Source of the DNA: Mnemiopsis leidyi
Lineage: Eukaryota; Ctenophora; Tentaculata; Lobata; Bolinopsidae
Length of the DNA: 59,472 bases
Direction: 5' to 3'
Assembly (NCBI GenBank): GCA_000226015.1
Contig: JH152969.1
Location: forward strand, 11,937 to 71,408
Position numbers and translations under genes: made by a program. Below, in pieces: positions 36,435 to 47,394 of the stretch. The notes under the pieces were generated by a model, which saw nothing but the letters and a program-made list of their open reading frames with translations, was not told the origin of the DNA and made no database searches. The stretch's first letter is position 1. Each line of letters begins with the position of its first letter.

Positions 36435-38031
36435 ATGACTTTCAACGTTCTCGATCACATCTGCTCTGATAATTTGACAGAAATTTGTCTTTTTAGGAAA
36501 GTGAATGTAAGTGGGAAATTGTTACAATTTGGTTTTATTGTAGAGATGACGTCGACTGCTCACTCTTTCGCGACAACCTTTCCAAACACATCAAATATGA
36601 AATTAAGATTACTTGGACAAATTGGACAAATCTTAGACATTTATAATTTGTCGATTACAAGGCGCTATCTCCTTTCTGTAAATTCCCAAATTGCCTGTCT
36701 CTATTTTCACAACATGAATTCCCAGGGAGGTTGTCTGATAGCAATAACGACAGTTGGTTTTATCCTCAACGTTCTGGAGCTCTACTTCCTTCTGACAAAA
36801 CTGAAACTACCTTCAAACCAGAACATCTTCTTACTTAACGTAGCTTTAGTAGACGTTCAGATGTCCGTAGTGGGGCTTGTCAGAGGAGCGGGGATGATCT
36901 GGCCTCAGTGTGTCGGAATGAACCCCTGGACTAAGAAGCAAAACTGGTTTTGTCCTTTTTATGAAATCTTCATGCAAGCCATAGGGTAAATACTATTCCA
37001 AAGATACTTAATATCAGACCTTTGGGAAAGATAATTGATTGAATATTTTCAAAGATAAAATCTTAAATGATATTTTTCCCTGCCTTAAAACATTTAATTT
37101 GTCTCAGGAACACAGGAATGCTAGTCCTAGTTCCTCTCACGGTAGATCGGTTCGTTGCTGTGGTGATGCCTCTCCGACACAGATACCTCATCACAAAATC
37201 ATCTAGTCGGAAAATGTCAGCCGTTGTCTGGACACCCATCTTTGTCACTCTGATCATAGATATTGTAGCTTATAATGTGACAAAGGATTTGAAGGTGAGT
37301 GGAAGTTCATACACAATAACTAATAGTAATTCTCACGTTTCCTAATTTCATCGTCAAAACTTTGTTATACTTCGATGATCTGTACGTTTTCCTACTGCAA
37401 AAAAAAGATGTCTTACAGTACACTACATTCTAAAAGTTTTAGTTGAACAAAATAGTCCATAGTTGTTGCCCTGTATAACTTCAACTGACAGTAAACCCTC
37501 CTCCAGATAGAATACAGTCCGGGCTATCTCCGCTGTGTGAGGATAGACTGGTTTGTGGTACAGATAGTCTACCTCCTAGTCCCCTTCATCCCTATCATCA
37601 TCATGTACATCGCCATAGTCTCCGTCATCACCAGGAGTGCGAACTACTGCAAGCGTGTCTTGGTTAACGCTACCGTCGTCATATTCACTGGAATCTTAGC
37701 CTACATGCCTGCTACCATTACCAACGAGTCGCATATTCCCATGTCCTTCGAGTTTGCTCAAATAGGAACTGTGACTTTCTATTATTTGAACACGGTGGCG
37801 AACCCTTTAGTGTACTTCTGTATGCACCCACGAGCGAGGGAGGCACTAAAAGAGTGGCTGGGGTGTCTAAAACTTTCCTTTGCGAACAATTGTGAGAATG
37901 CTTATAAGACTGTAACTACTTATTGTTCCCCTATGTTCGAGATCTTTACAAAGAGATGCCGCAATATTTGGTATCGTATCTTGACCTGTTCATCTATTTC
38001 TAAAAACTCTGTCAGCGGAGAGAGTGGGTAA
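36435..38031 (+). CDS. Class A GPCR, cluster member R4, intron 2 absent
   Basis: Exons 36435-36506, 36726-36985, 37108-37294 and 37507-38031; 347 residues. The N-terminus MTFNVLDHIC has Cys10 and Cys18. TM1 and TM2 are on one continuous exon because the intron that follows the 32-codon TM1 exon in the other four genes is missing. TM1 keeps Asn (GFILNVLELYF), TM2 has Asp (NVALVDVQ), TM3 ends VDRF (124-126), ECL2 has YLRC, and TM7 has NPLVY (272-276). The tail (about 280-347) is Cys-rich. Intron 1 is 219 nt, has good GTAAGT and CCCAG ends, yet is stop-free and in frame, so a longer N-terminus is also readable. Closest to R5. AATAAA at 38494-38499 may end the transcript. Confidence 0.87.
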
Positions 38032-39204
38032 ATCAAACGATTCTCAACACAGAAAATGACAATTATGGAATTTTTAAACCCACAAAATTGAGAATTGTAT
38101 CAATGGTCGACCCAGACATAAACTATTCATGGTCGCCAAACATCAGGTTATCGTGTCAAATGTCTGCCTGAATCCTTATCAACAAGGACTCAGAGACATC
38201 AATTACCATTTCGACAATCAGAACTATACCACAGAGACCATATTTCTGCAGATACAGAATACTTTGGAGCTTAAAGTGATACTACTATTCAGCCAATTTT
38301 GTAGTGCTCTCCTAGCCGTATGTGCTATAGGAATCAAAGTCAGGACTGATGTGGATTGAGGAATTCACGTACTTTTCATTTGTTACCTTCTCCTTCTTTA
38401 TTCTCTTTCAACATTTTCAGAACATTAAATAATCTAGGAGCCAAAACGTCTTGTAAATGCGGTGCAGACTGCAGGCTTAATTCCTAATCCAGAAATAAAA
38501 TCGTTTTATATTTGTTTAAATTTTGTTTCAAAAAGAACCCCGAGGAAAGAGATACTTTTGTTCTAATTTGATGTAATTTAGAGTTATACTATGCACCAAT
38601 CAAAGTTCTTCTAAATTTTATCACTAATCAAACGAAATTCTTGTCATCCACTTACATATAAAACCCACACCGGTTTAATACGGTTGGGCCTCCTCCTAAT
38701 ATTTGAAAGAGGCCGGCTAAGAAATAAAGGCACCTGGTGTCTCTAGCGGCATCTCGCAAATCGGTGTTAAAATCGGCCTTCCTAAAATAGAGTTGATTTT
38801 TAAAAACAGACACCGTCTTTAATGAGGTTAAAAACGAGAGGGGCATCTGGACAGAGTTGTCAGAATGTATAATGGTAGAAATCATGGCAAGTGCATTAGC
38901 ATCATTTATGATTTAAAACGCCTCAAAAGGCCCCGATTGTCATATTTATAGAAGTGCTAGAAAATGACTCTCTGAGTTACGTAAGATGCTTGCTGAATAT
39001 TCGAGTAGAGGATGAGGTCGACACGAGTCCTCATGTCTCCTTCATTGGAACCATATGTTCGATAAGATTTCAGGTAGGCCTAGAGACTCCCATATCATAT
39101 CGAGAGCAAGATATTTAAGGTATCATCTGCCGATTGGTTTCTTTTTATTGCATAATTCGCTGTATCTAGTCACGGTCCTGCACATTGAGTTGAAGCACGG
39201 TGAA
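38032..39204. other. Spacer between R4 and R5
   Basis: Includes a plus-strand ORF at 38129-38359 that has no receptor motif and no splice link. No exon is supported. Confidence 0.5.
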
Positions 39205-40599
39205 ATGGGATTTATCGTGAGCTCTCACTATTGCTCCGAGGATGCAAAGACAGTCTGTCCCCTGCGATTGGTTAATGTGAGTTTAATTAGAGTTTAATAG
39301 ATTTATCATCACTATCAGTTATGAATGGAAATAGCCGCAATCTAAGGTTGATATTGATTTGTCCAACTATGTACTCCATCTTTTCACAGGGCAGTATTTT
39401 GGTCGTTATTGCCACCATCGGCTTTCTTCTCAACAGTCTGGAGCTATATTTCCTGATTTTTCGCATTCGGCTCCCAGCTAATCAGGTGAGATACTTAAGA
39501 AAAGAAACAAATTCCAAAAGCGTATGCTTGTTAGAACCTGATACGAAATAACTCCAAATGATGTTTCAAATTTGACGAGCACCAACAAGATAGAGTCCTG
39601 GGGCTGAGTCTACTTTACAGTAAGCTATCATTACAAGTTTCACCAGCACAAAACCCACTTCCTCAGAACGTGTTCCTAATAAACGTGGCAGCTAGCGACG
39701 TAGCCATGTCCCTGAGCGGTATAGTCCGCGGAGCAGGGATGATCTGTACCGACTTTATCGGAGTAAACCCCTCCACCCACCGACTCACCTGGTTCTGTCC
39801 CGTGTTCGAGATCCTCATCCAGATGGTCAGTAACTCCGGAGTGTTAGTTCTCCTGCCTCTAACTCTAGACCGGTATATAGCAGTCGTCTTCCCCATACAA
39901 CACAGGTGTATCATGTCCAAACGTGTTAGTGTGGGAATGACTCTGTGTAGCTGGATTCCTATATTCTGTATCCTCGCTAAGGACCTGGTCTCTTACAACA
40001 TCACAAATACACTAAAGGTAACGAGAGTCTGATAGTTGATTAACATTTCTCGTTCTCTATCAATTCCTGACCAAAAATACAAAATAATAATAATACAAAA
40101 TCTATTCTGCCCTTCTGTTTCTTTACAAAGAATACAGCAGTAAACCGACTTCAAATTTCAGATAGAGTATGACCCGAGCTACCTCCGGTGTGTGAGGATA
40201 GGTTCTTTTGTGGTACAGGGTATAACGATAATCCTGCCCTTCGTTCTCATCATTGTCATGTATCTACTGATCATCATAGAGATATCTCGGAGCAGCCTGC
40301 ACAGCAGGAGAATCCTTACCACTTCATCTCTGGTCATTTTCTCAGGGATCATAGCATACTTTCCCTCCTCCATTTCGAACATTTTTAACATATCTATGAG
40401 TTACGAGTTTGCTCAAATTGCAACAGTAACTTTTTATTATACGAGTTGTGTTGTGAATCCGCTGGTATACTTCTGCATGCACCCTAGAGCTAAGATTGCA
40501 CTGAGTGTGTGGTTAAGAGAACTTAGGACACCCAGACAAACGAGAGAGATGGAACAACGCAACTGTCAAGTTAGCATTACTCATGGAACCAATATTTGA
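39205..40599 (+). CDS. Class A GPCR, cluster member R5, intron 3 absent, canonical DRY
   Basis: Exons 39205-39276, 39390-39485, 39667-40017 and 40162-40599; 318 residues. The N-terminus MGFIVSSHYC has Cys10 and Cys18. TM1 (GFLLNSLELYF) keeps Asn. TM2 has NVAASDVA. TM2 to TM4 lie on one 351-nt exon because the intron before TM3 in the other four genes is missing. TM3 ends LDRY (124-126), the only canonical DRY in the cluster. ECL2 has YLRC, and TM7 has NPLVY (272-276). The tail is about 40 residues. Residue numbering from TM2 to TM7 is identical to R4, so these two are the closest pair. Ligand unknown. Confidence 0.88.
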
Positions 40600-42205
40600 G
40601 GATTATTTATGAACTTGGCTAAGCTTTGATTTTACGTCGGCATATTTTGTACAGTTTGTTTTATATATATAATGAACTTAAATTTAAAGAACATTGAGAC
40701 ATTTTTTAACGCATGTTGAAGAGATAAGCTGACACGGCCAGGATTTTTTCCCGTATCTTGCCATTTGGGCCCGAAGGGCCCAAATGGCAAGATTGTTTTG
40801 ATACGTTTTGTGCACGTGCACAAAAAGTACAAAACAAGGGTTGGCGATCGACAGCGTAAGTTTGGATAATTAGCTCAAAAAGCGTCCGTCCGTCCGTCCG
40901 TCCGTCCGTCCGCGCGCACGTCCGCGCGCAAGCTCCTTTATTAAACTTAATTATGTATACGATTACAATTATAGGTTTTAACTGCCTCAGGCCGCAGAAT
41001 GTATTCCACATCATGAAATGTATACATAATTACCTACAACAAGATGTACGATCAAACAGGGAAAACAAAAAAGTAAAAGTAAAGTACATTCAAAATTCTT
41101 TCAAACTTAAGTTTTATTGAGTAATTTGTCGAATGACAGAGAGAAATAAATATATGAGCACTATTTTAATCTCAGCTCCGACCAAATCCTTTTAACGACT
41201 AATTCACGCCAGAAGCATAAACACAACGCATCATGAATAAATGATTAAGGCAGCACATACAATACAATAACGACGTCATACAGAGCTGAGTAAGATATTT
41301 GAAATAAACGATGAAAAGAACGCGCAATTGTGTCTAAACTTTGCGCGTGCAATTTTTCAATCGTGGCTGCATCGAACGGCTGCGTGAATTGGCGCGTCTG
41401 ATTTTACACGTGCAGAACAACTAACCGAAATTACGTCTGGTACGAGGTTGCGTATTTTGATTCCTCATTCCTCGAGGTTTAATGACAATAAGCGACGGCA
41501 AGATACGGGAAATTCAGCGGTCGCCTGACACAATGAAAGCGGCCGCAATTCTTGTTAATTACATAATCGTTCGAAGAAATGTTGCACTGTAGCATCGGTA
41601 TTTTGCGATTACTGTTGGCCATATGGTTCACTGCCTTACTCACTAAATTGCCATGAAACACCGATAAGTCTATCGCGGATGCACACGAAAAATTGTATCA
41701 TATAGGACAAAAAATACATATCCTAATTCCAAACAATCTAAACCGCCCGTGCTTTGACAATTTCCAGTGTTCAGTACCGAAATCTACCAATAAACTAACA
41801 ACTAAGAACAATTAAAATCCATACCTTTGGGCTCTGATTGACTGCTTTGAGTTCTAGAGTTCCAGATTTCATAGAACCGTCGTTATATTGGAGGGTGTTG
41901 TTGCGTGAATCTAGGGGTTAAATGCTAGCAGGAAGAGAACACACTCAGAGCAGAGCAAAAAGGAAATCAAGATCAAAACTTAACACTCTTGTGATTTCAA
42001 AGTAGAAAATTGAAATGTTGACGTAATGTGAGAGTGAGTGAGAGTGAAATTTGGGGAAGAAAAGACCACACACTCTTAGCGAGCTTAAAGCGGAGTCTAA
42101 AAGTGAATGCGCAATCAAAGACACTCAGTAAACCAAGGAACATAGATTCTGTAAACCTAGAGAAGAAACTCTTTTCAGCCTAGAAGATGTTTCGTAAGCC
42201 CAGTG
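40600..42205. other. Spacer after the GPCR cluster, with a hairpin/palindrome patch
   Basis: No coding exon is supported. The 40.75-40.93 kb patch with a perfect hairpin, a palindrome and (CGTC)n is annotated separately. The right end should hold the 3' UTR of the minus-strand exon ending at 42206. Confidence 0.5.
40756..40930. repeat. Perfect 17-bp hairpin, 20-bp palindrome and (CGTC)n run
   Basis: Arms at 40756-40772 and 40776-40792 are perfect reverse complements around a 3-base loop (TCTTGCCATTTGGGCCC / GAA). A second perfect palindrome, TTTTGTGCACGTGCACAAAA, is at 40806-40825. A (CGTC)n run at about 40883-40912 follows, then alternating CG. Such a GC-rich cluster in AT-rich DNA could be the end of a non-autonomous mobile element. 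A terminator role is also possible but unsupported. Confidence 0.7.
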
Positions 42206-43379
42206 CTAAATGCAGGTAGATATATCAGGTGCCCAATTGGACACAAAGATCCAGAACCACGCTGCTTCATCACCGTTATATTTAGTTCCATGCTGCTTGA
42301 CGTGAGCCTGCTTGTTCTGAGAGAGTGTCCTCATCCTCCCCTCGAACTCCACACTCCAATGTCGGTCCATCCCTCCCCCGGACGGAGTTACAGGCGAGTG
42401 TAGAGCCTGGCTCTGGTGTACAACCTGACTTCGCTGAGAGCTGCTGGAGCCGGGTCTACTGAGGTTCAGGTGCAGGGGAGCTCTCACGTTAGCAGGAACA
42501 GAGCGGGTAGCTTGTACTGGAGCGTGAGGTGCGGGAGGAGGAGCAGGAGGGTCGGGCATGGCGGTCGGGATGGGAGGAGGAGGAGGAGGAAGTTCCGGAC
42601 TGAGGAGGGGGCCGGGAGGGGGCGGGATGTAGTCGTCCTCTAGAGCTCTACTGCTCCGCTTGGATTCAGCCTGACTGCTAACGAAGGTGAAGGGTGGGCC
42701 GGGTCTACATTCTGCACTGGCCGTGCTGCTGGAACGTTTCAGTCCAAAACTTTTCTTCCCCTCCTTTGACTCTCTTCTTTTCTGAACCATCTTGGCCAGC
42801 CCGGACGGGACAAACCGCTGTTTGGTACTCTTAGCGGGCATGGTCATGGTAGCCAGATCGATATGGTAAGGTCTGGGAATGTCCTCGTGGTTTCTAGGGA
42901 GAGAAGGGTGGCCCAGGGAGGAGTAGGGCGACTTATCCAGCTCGGACAAATCCACAGCTTTAATGCTGTGTTTGGAGGTGGTCCGCTGGTGGCCGTGAGA
43001 TTGATAATCAGCCAGGCTGTGTTTGGAGGAGGAGTTGGAGCCGTTGTTGGACATAAAGCGAGGTGGAAGAGGAGGGCGGGAGGAACCAGGACCGGGAATA
43101 GCACCAGCTGTGGGTGTGAGGAGTGTGGTGTGAGCTGGTAGCGCTACTTCAATACACAAACACGTGACACATGGACACGTGACACAAACACGTGATCACA
43201 GTACGAAGGGTAACAAAACGGAGAGATAACTCACCCAGAGTGTTGTTCTCCATGTTGTAGTCGTTGTACTCTCGCTGCTGGTAACTAGACCGGTCGTTCA
43301 TGACGGTGTTCTCCGTGTGGGTAGCGTAGGGTTGGTTCCTCCCCGCTCCGTCTACTCCGTCGTACTCTGAGGTGCAGTT
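42206..43379 (-). CDS. Proline-rich cytoplasmic tail exons (possible long isoform of the 49-53 kb membrane protein)
   Basis: Two minus-strand exons with matching phase 1: 43379-43235 (48 codons plus one base, beginning NCTSEYDG) and 43107-42206 (300 codons to a TAG stop). The product is about 348 residues: a polar, Tyr/Asn-rich start, then Ser-rich basic sequence (KSFGLKRSSSTAS), then polyproline runs (IPPPPGPLL, ELPPPPPPIP) that look like SH3, EVH1 or profilin ligands, then the charged segment WSVEFEGRMRTLSQNKQAH. The acceptor at 43379 is phase 0 and so can join directly to the phase-0 donor of the last TM exon at 52450. An independent gene with a promoter near 46.5 kb is the alternative. 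No enzymatic domain is visible. The last residues may extend past a real splice site. Confidence 0.65.
43161..43194. promoter_or_regulatory. Three CACGTG E-boxes within 34 bp
   Basis: CACGTG occurs at 43161-43166, 43176-43181 and 43189-43194, each as ACACGTGA, in the intron between the two proline-rich tail exons. The hexamer is the canonical bHLH/bZIP E-box core. The close spacing could equally reflect a small local repeat of ACACGTGACAC. Confidence 0.35.
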
Positions 43380-43533
43380 CTCGTTAAAGAAAATGTTTCG
43401 TTGTTTTTTCAGTGAGGGTTAGGTGATAACTCTTGCTTTAAGCGGCCAAGGCAATCGCTCTAAGAATTCGAAATTAATGATTTTGAGGTTTGACATAACT
43501 GAACTGAGATTTTTGAAATAGAGAATAACGTAC

Positions 43534-44335
43534 CATTGTTAGAAGCGTTGAGAGGCTGTGTCTGACTCGGATAACCACTACAAGGGGATAAGTGTTAATA
43601 ATCTTTATAGAAATAATTCTTGAATTTAAAGCACTATTGACTTTTTTAACTACTATTGAGTTTCTGAAATCTGCCATGAAAAAGTGCATCACACTAAGTG
43701 ATTGTATCCAGTGACGTTTGCACAAGATCAAGTTTGTCACAAATCATTGACCGATGTTCAGTGATAACGGTAACGAAACATGAACAGATAAAATTTGCTC
43801 TGTGGTTTAAAGATGTACATTTGTGTCACATACACCAAGGTACGCTAAGATAATCACAGAATCACATTTTTTCACAGCCTACCATGGAATACGCAAGTAT
43901 TCTATTCTGAAAAGTTAAATTCTGAATGATTAATGTTTCAGACAGAGCTCTAAGACAATTATTGTTCATCATTATATTCAAGAAGGTATGAAATTCCAGG
44001 AATTCAGTTCCACTAAGAAGTTACAAGTCGAAAGCAGCATTATGTGTTCCATTTATGAATGGGTAATAGCTTAGATGCGAAACTAGAATTAAAGGAAAAC
44101 GTAAATACATTAAATGATTAAAAACATTGCTTATTTTAAATGTGACAAACATCTTCAAAAGTAACTTAAAAACTTACGCAGCATTCTCCGATTTCGCCGT
44201 ACTCTGTAAGGTAGGACGAAGTTTAACATGTTGGTACGGCAGTAAGGGGATCGGATCACTGATACCAACCACAGTTCGCCGAGCATCCAGCACCTCGGAC
44301 ACGTGAGTCAGCGCTGCTCCGCGCACTCGCAGGAT
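43534..44335 (-). CDS. Two further tail exons, phase-incompatible with the next exon
   Basis: Exon 44335-44178 (52 codons plus two bases, after a CGCTAG acceptor) reads ILRVRGAALTHVSEVLDARR and then a PIPLLPYQHVKLRPTL segment. It joins in phase to exon 43577-43534 (GYPSQTQPLNASNN plus one base). Both have sound GT donors. The next acceptor (43379) is phase 0 while this pair leaves phase 1, so a direct join shifts frame and stops after about 32 residues. The pair may be an alternative cassette, or lead into an unseen small exon, or the acceptor may be misread in the assembly. Only one frame is open across the first exon, which supports coding function. Confidence 0.5.
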
Positions 44336-44339
44336 CTAG

Positions 44340-47300
44340 CGTAACACCCTTCGTTAGCTACTGTTTGTGGGAGAGAGGGAGCACACAAGATTGAGGGTAG
44401 AGGTTCTTCACTCGAGGATGAGAGGTCCAGGTTGAGAGTTAGTTCACACAGATTTAGAATATTTTGTTGGAGGGTAAGATGTTCACACAGGATGTTTTGA
44501 ATTGTTTTGAAGTTCACATGATCATTTTTTATAATCAATTTTATGTTATTGCAGGAAATTTAAAGGGTTAATTTGGAGGATGTAACTATTTTTAGTTCTA
44601 TTTTAATCATGTTTTATGTTTTAATTCTTATCAAGTTTGTCCGATCAAATAAAGGGTAACTTCAATTAAAGCTGTTCAGATATTTTCAATATTGAAGCAG
44701 ATGCGCCCAAAAGTGTCTAATTAAGTTTCAAATGAGTGTCTCGAGTGTACTCGACAAATATTGAAACATTCTAGAAAGTTAATGTAAGAAACCAATGGTG
44801 CGATTAGGACACAAACCACGCCCTCAAGTTCAGACACCTAATTTCTAATGCTAAAAGGTTTCCTAAATCTCAAGCTAAACTGAAATTACCCAATAGATGA
44901 ACGGAGGTTTATTTTACTCTAAATGATACAAGGATATAAAAATTTCAACTTTTTGATATTGATACAATCAGCTAGATCAGCAAACAGACGCCTGCGAAAA
45001 TTGACAAAATTCAGACTATATCATATATAATATCTCAAAAATTGTCACTAAATATTTTAACTGTACCTGAATTAGAAAATTTATAAATTTTTACAGTTCA
45101 ATCTGTAACTCATATCTTTGATTGAAAATTAATGAACTGGTTAACATAATTTTGCTTCGGATTCCACTATATACCGTACATAATTAGCTGTTCTTAAGAA
45201 AAGGACATGACACAGAACATCTCAACTGTAATTGTGTTTAAACAAGAACAATGAACAGTCACGTGTCACTCACAAGTAAACTCTCTTCTGTGCCATGTTC
45301 AAATCTTGAAGGGGTAAATACCAAAATACCGTTTCTTTCCGATTATTTCTCTAGGCGTATAAAACGAAATGCAGGCAATATTATTCCATGATTGTTATAA
45401 ATTTAACGGTTTTAGGAGTGATATAAAACAAAATTTGGGTGACACCTTTTTTGACAAAATTGGTACAAATCGGCTTCGTCAGCAAATTAATATATTAGTA
45501 TCATATCAATATGGTAATTATTAGCAACTAAATACAATAATTAGTAATTATAGTAGGTAAAAATTTAAGGTAAGAATATTTAAAATGCTAGCTATTTAAT
45601 GTCCTGCCCTGACATCAGACACATTTCTGTGATAAATGCAAAAATGCAAAAATAGCGAACTACCGTAATTCACCGACGTACAATCATCTAAATAAACAGC
45701 TATAGATCAGTTCATTCGTAAAAGTCATTAGACATTTTATTTCATTCACGGAGTTTGAATCAGTTGTCAAATTAATTGCATAGCGCAATACAAACATATG
45801 ATAATAGGACATAATGCAAGGCAATGATATTCATACATTCTGTAACTACGTGAAACCGTAAATCGGACGATTTTGTGACAGTAACATAAAATAATCTACG
45901 AGGTAGGTCAGTAATAGGTAGTTTTTTTGGTGTATAAAGAATAGAAAACCAGGCTAATGATCAGCAGTGAAGCTACAAAATATGACGAAAGTTTCGCCGA
46001 TAGCATTGGAAACAACAACAACAACAAGTAATAAGATCATTTTAAAACCGATCCTCAACAAAAAAGCAGGGTGTTTCCACCAACTGGACCAAAAGAATGT
46101 TCATTGTGAAAACAATCACAGGTTCAGGTGTATAAATATTTCAGTGAAAAGTCGCGCAGTGAGACACATATTCGACACCTGACACTCGGTCAAACAATAA
46201 TTGTCAGTGACAGACACACGCTGTCGCTCTGAATAGAAATAGAAACAAGGGCAGTCACTCAGCAACAGGCGCAGTTGCTAAGCAACAAAACTGTTGCCTA
46301 TCAATGCACCGAATCAATGAGAAACACGCCATACAAGGACACTAAGACTAGACATGCACAGCCGCTAAGAGACTGGATCAAAGCGGTTGCCTGGCCTGAC
46401 AAGTTGCCATTCATCGTTAGAAGTCTCCTGGTAGCCACATCCCTTGCTCCTCCTCTGAGATGGTAAGTTGTGTCACGTGACAGTGCCGCGCGCTGTCTCC
46501 CTTTCTTTCAACAGCCACAACACTGGAAACATGCTTCACCACATACATACATACACACGAACAAACACGCGCAGCTCTGCCTGCACGTGTACCGGCGTTG
46601 CGCGCGCATCTGCACGTGGAAATATACACTGCACGTGCTGAAAACCCCGCACTCACACATACCTCGCTCTCGAAATACTTCACATTGTTTCCCAAACTGA
46701 ACTCTGGTAAAGTACAATCAATTCGTTATTATAAGGAAAAAAAGTCCTGCAACCGAGGCCTCTAATATGCATTTTACTGAAAGTTTGACAGCGCAATTCA
46801 TGTTAAAGCCGCAATTGCGAATAGCTCAAAGAGCGTAAACTTGCCCAATCTTACAAACTTGCCGCTGCTAATACATTTCAATAAGATTCAACCAACATTA
46901 ACGTTCCTCATACCTCTCCCGGCCCTCACTTCCACACAATAAACATAAAAAGCAGTTTTACAAAATCAATGCGAGTCTAGCAACATGTATAGCTGTACAA
47001 CCAGCACTGTTGTGTTCACAACTAGCGCCGTAGTTAGCATTCCTGACATTCCAACTTTGACAACGTCAAGTTTACAATCATGACTATTGTCTACAAAGTA
47101 CACCCCTACAGTCAAGAAACTCTACGTGATCTGGGATCACGTATCATCATGACAAGATTAAACTCTAGACACGAAGAAAAGGTGGTGGATGATCACATGA
47201 AATGTTATCTCAATACAAAGATGGATCTGGAGATTTTATCTCACATGGACTTTAGAGTACGAGGGACACAAAACGAGTAGGAGGTCAAGCTATCTATCGG

Positions 47301-47384
47301 AATGCATCAACCGTTTAACATTTCTTAAAATGCACATCAAGTCGACATTGCAACTACGTAAGGAATGTAGCAAAACAAGCTGGT
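44340..47384. other. Non-coding stretch (intron or spacer) with E-box cluster
   Basis: No supportable exon. Plus-strand ORFs at 45967-46182 and 47080-47280 look mildly protein-like but have no motif, splice partner or poly(A) context. A CACGTG cluster lies at 46474-46637, and a perfect palindrome GTTGCTAAGCAAC at 46274-46286. Confidence 0.45.
46474..46637. promoter_or_regulatory. Cluster of four CACGTG motifs, possible minus-strand promoter
   Basis: CACGTG at 46474-46479, 46584-46589, 46613-46618 and 46632-46637, the last three as GCACGTG. The segment is GC-richer than its surroundings and lies upstream, in minus-strand sense, of the 44.3-42.2 kb exons, so it could drive a transcript that starts independently of the four-TM exons. 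No core promoter element is certain. Confidence 0.3.
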
Positions 47385-47394
47385 AGCACAAGAG

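Noticed and set aside
38129-38359. Possible extra receptor fragment between R4 and R5
   Set aside because: Has neither the CX7C module nor any TM or NPxxY-like segment in register with the cluster.
42863-43141. ORFs in other frames over the proline-rich exon
   Set aside because: GC-rich coding DNA leaves shadow frames open; only the minus-strand frame joins its upstream exon in phase and gives the Ser-rich and polyproline pattern.
47080-47280. 66-residue plus-strand ORF beginning MTIVYKVHPY
   Set aside because: Plausible composition but no motif, poly(A) signal or neighbouring exon; kept only as a note in the spacer entry.
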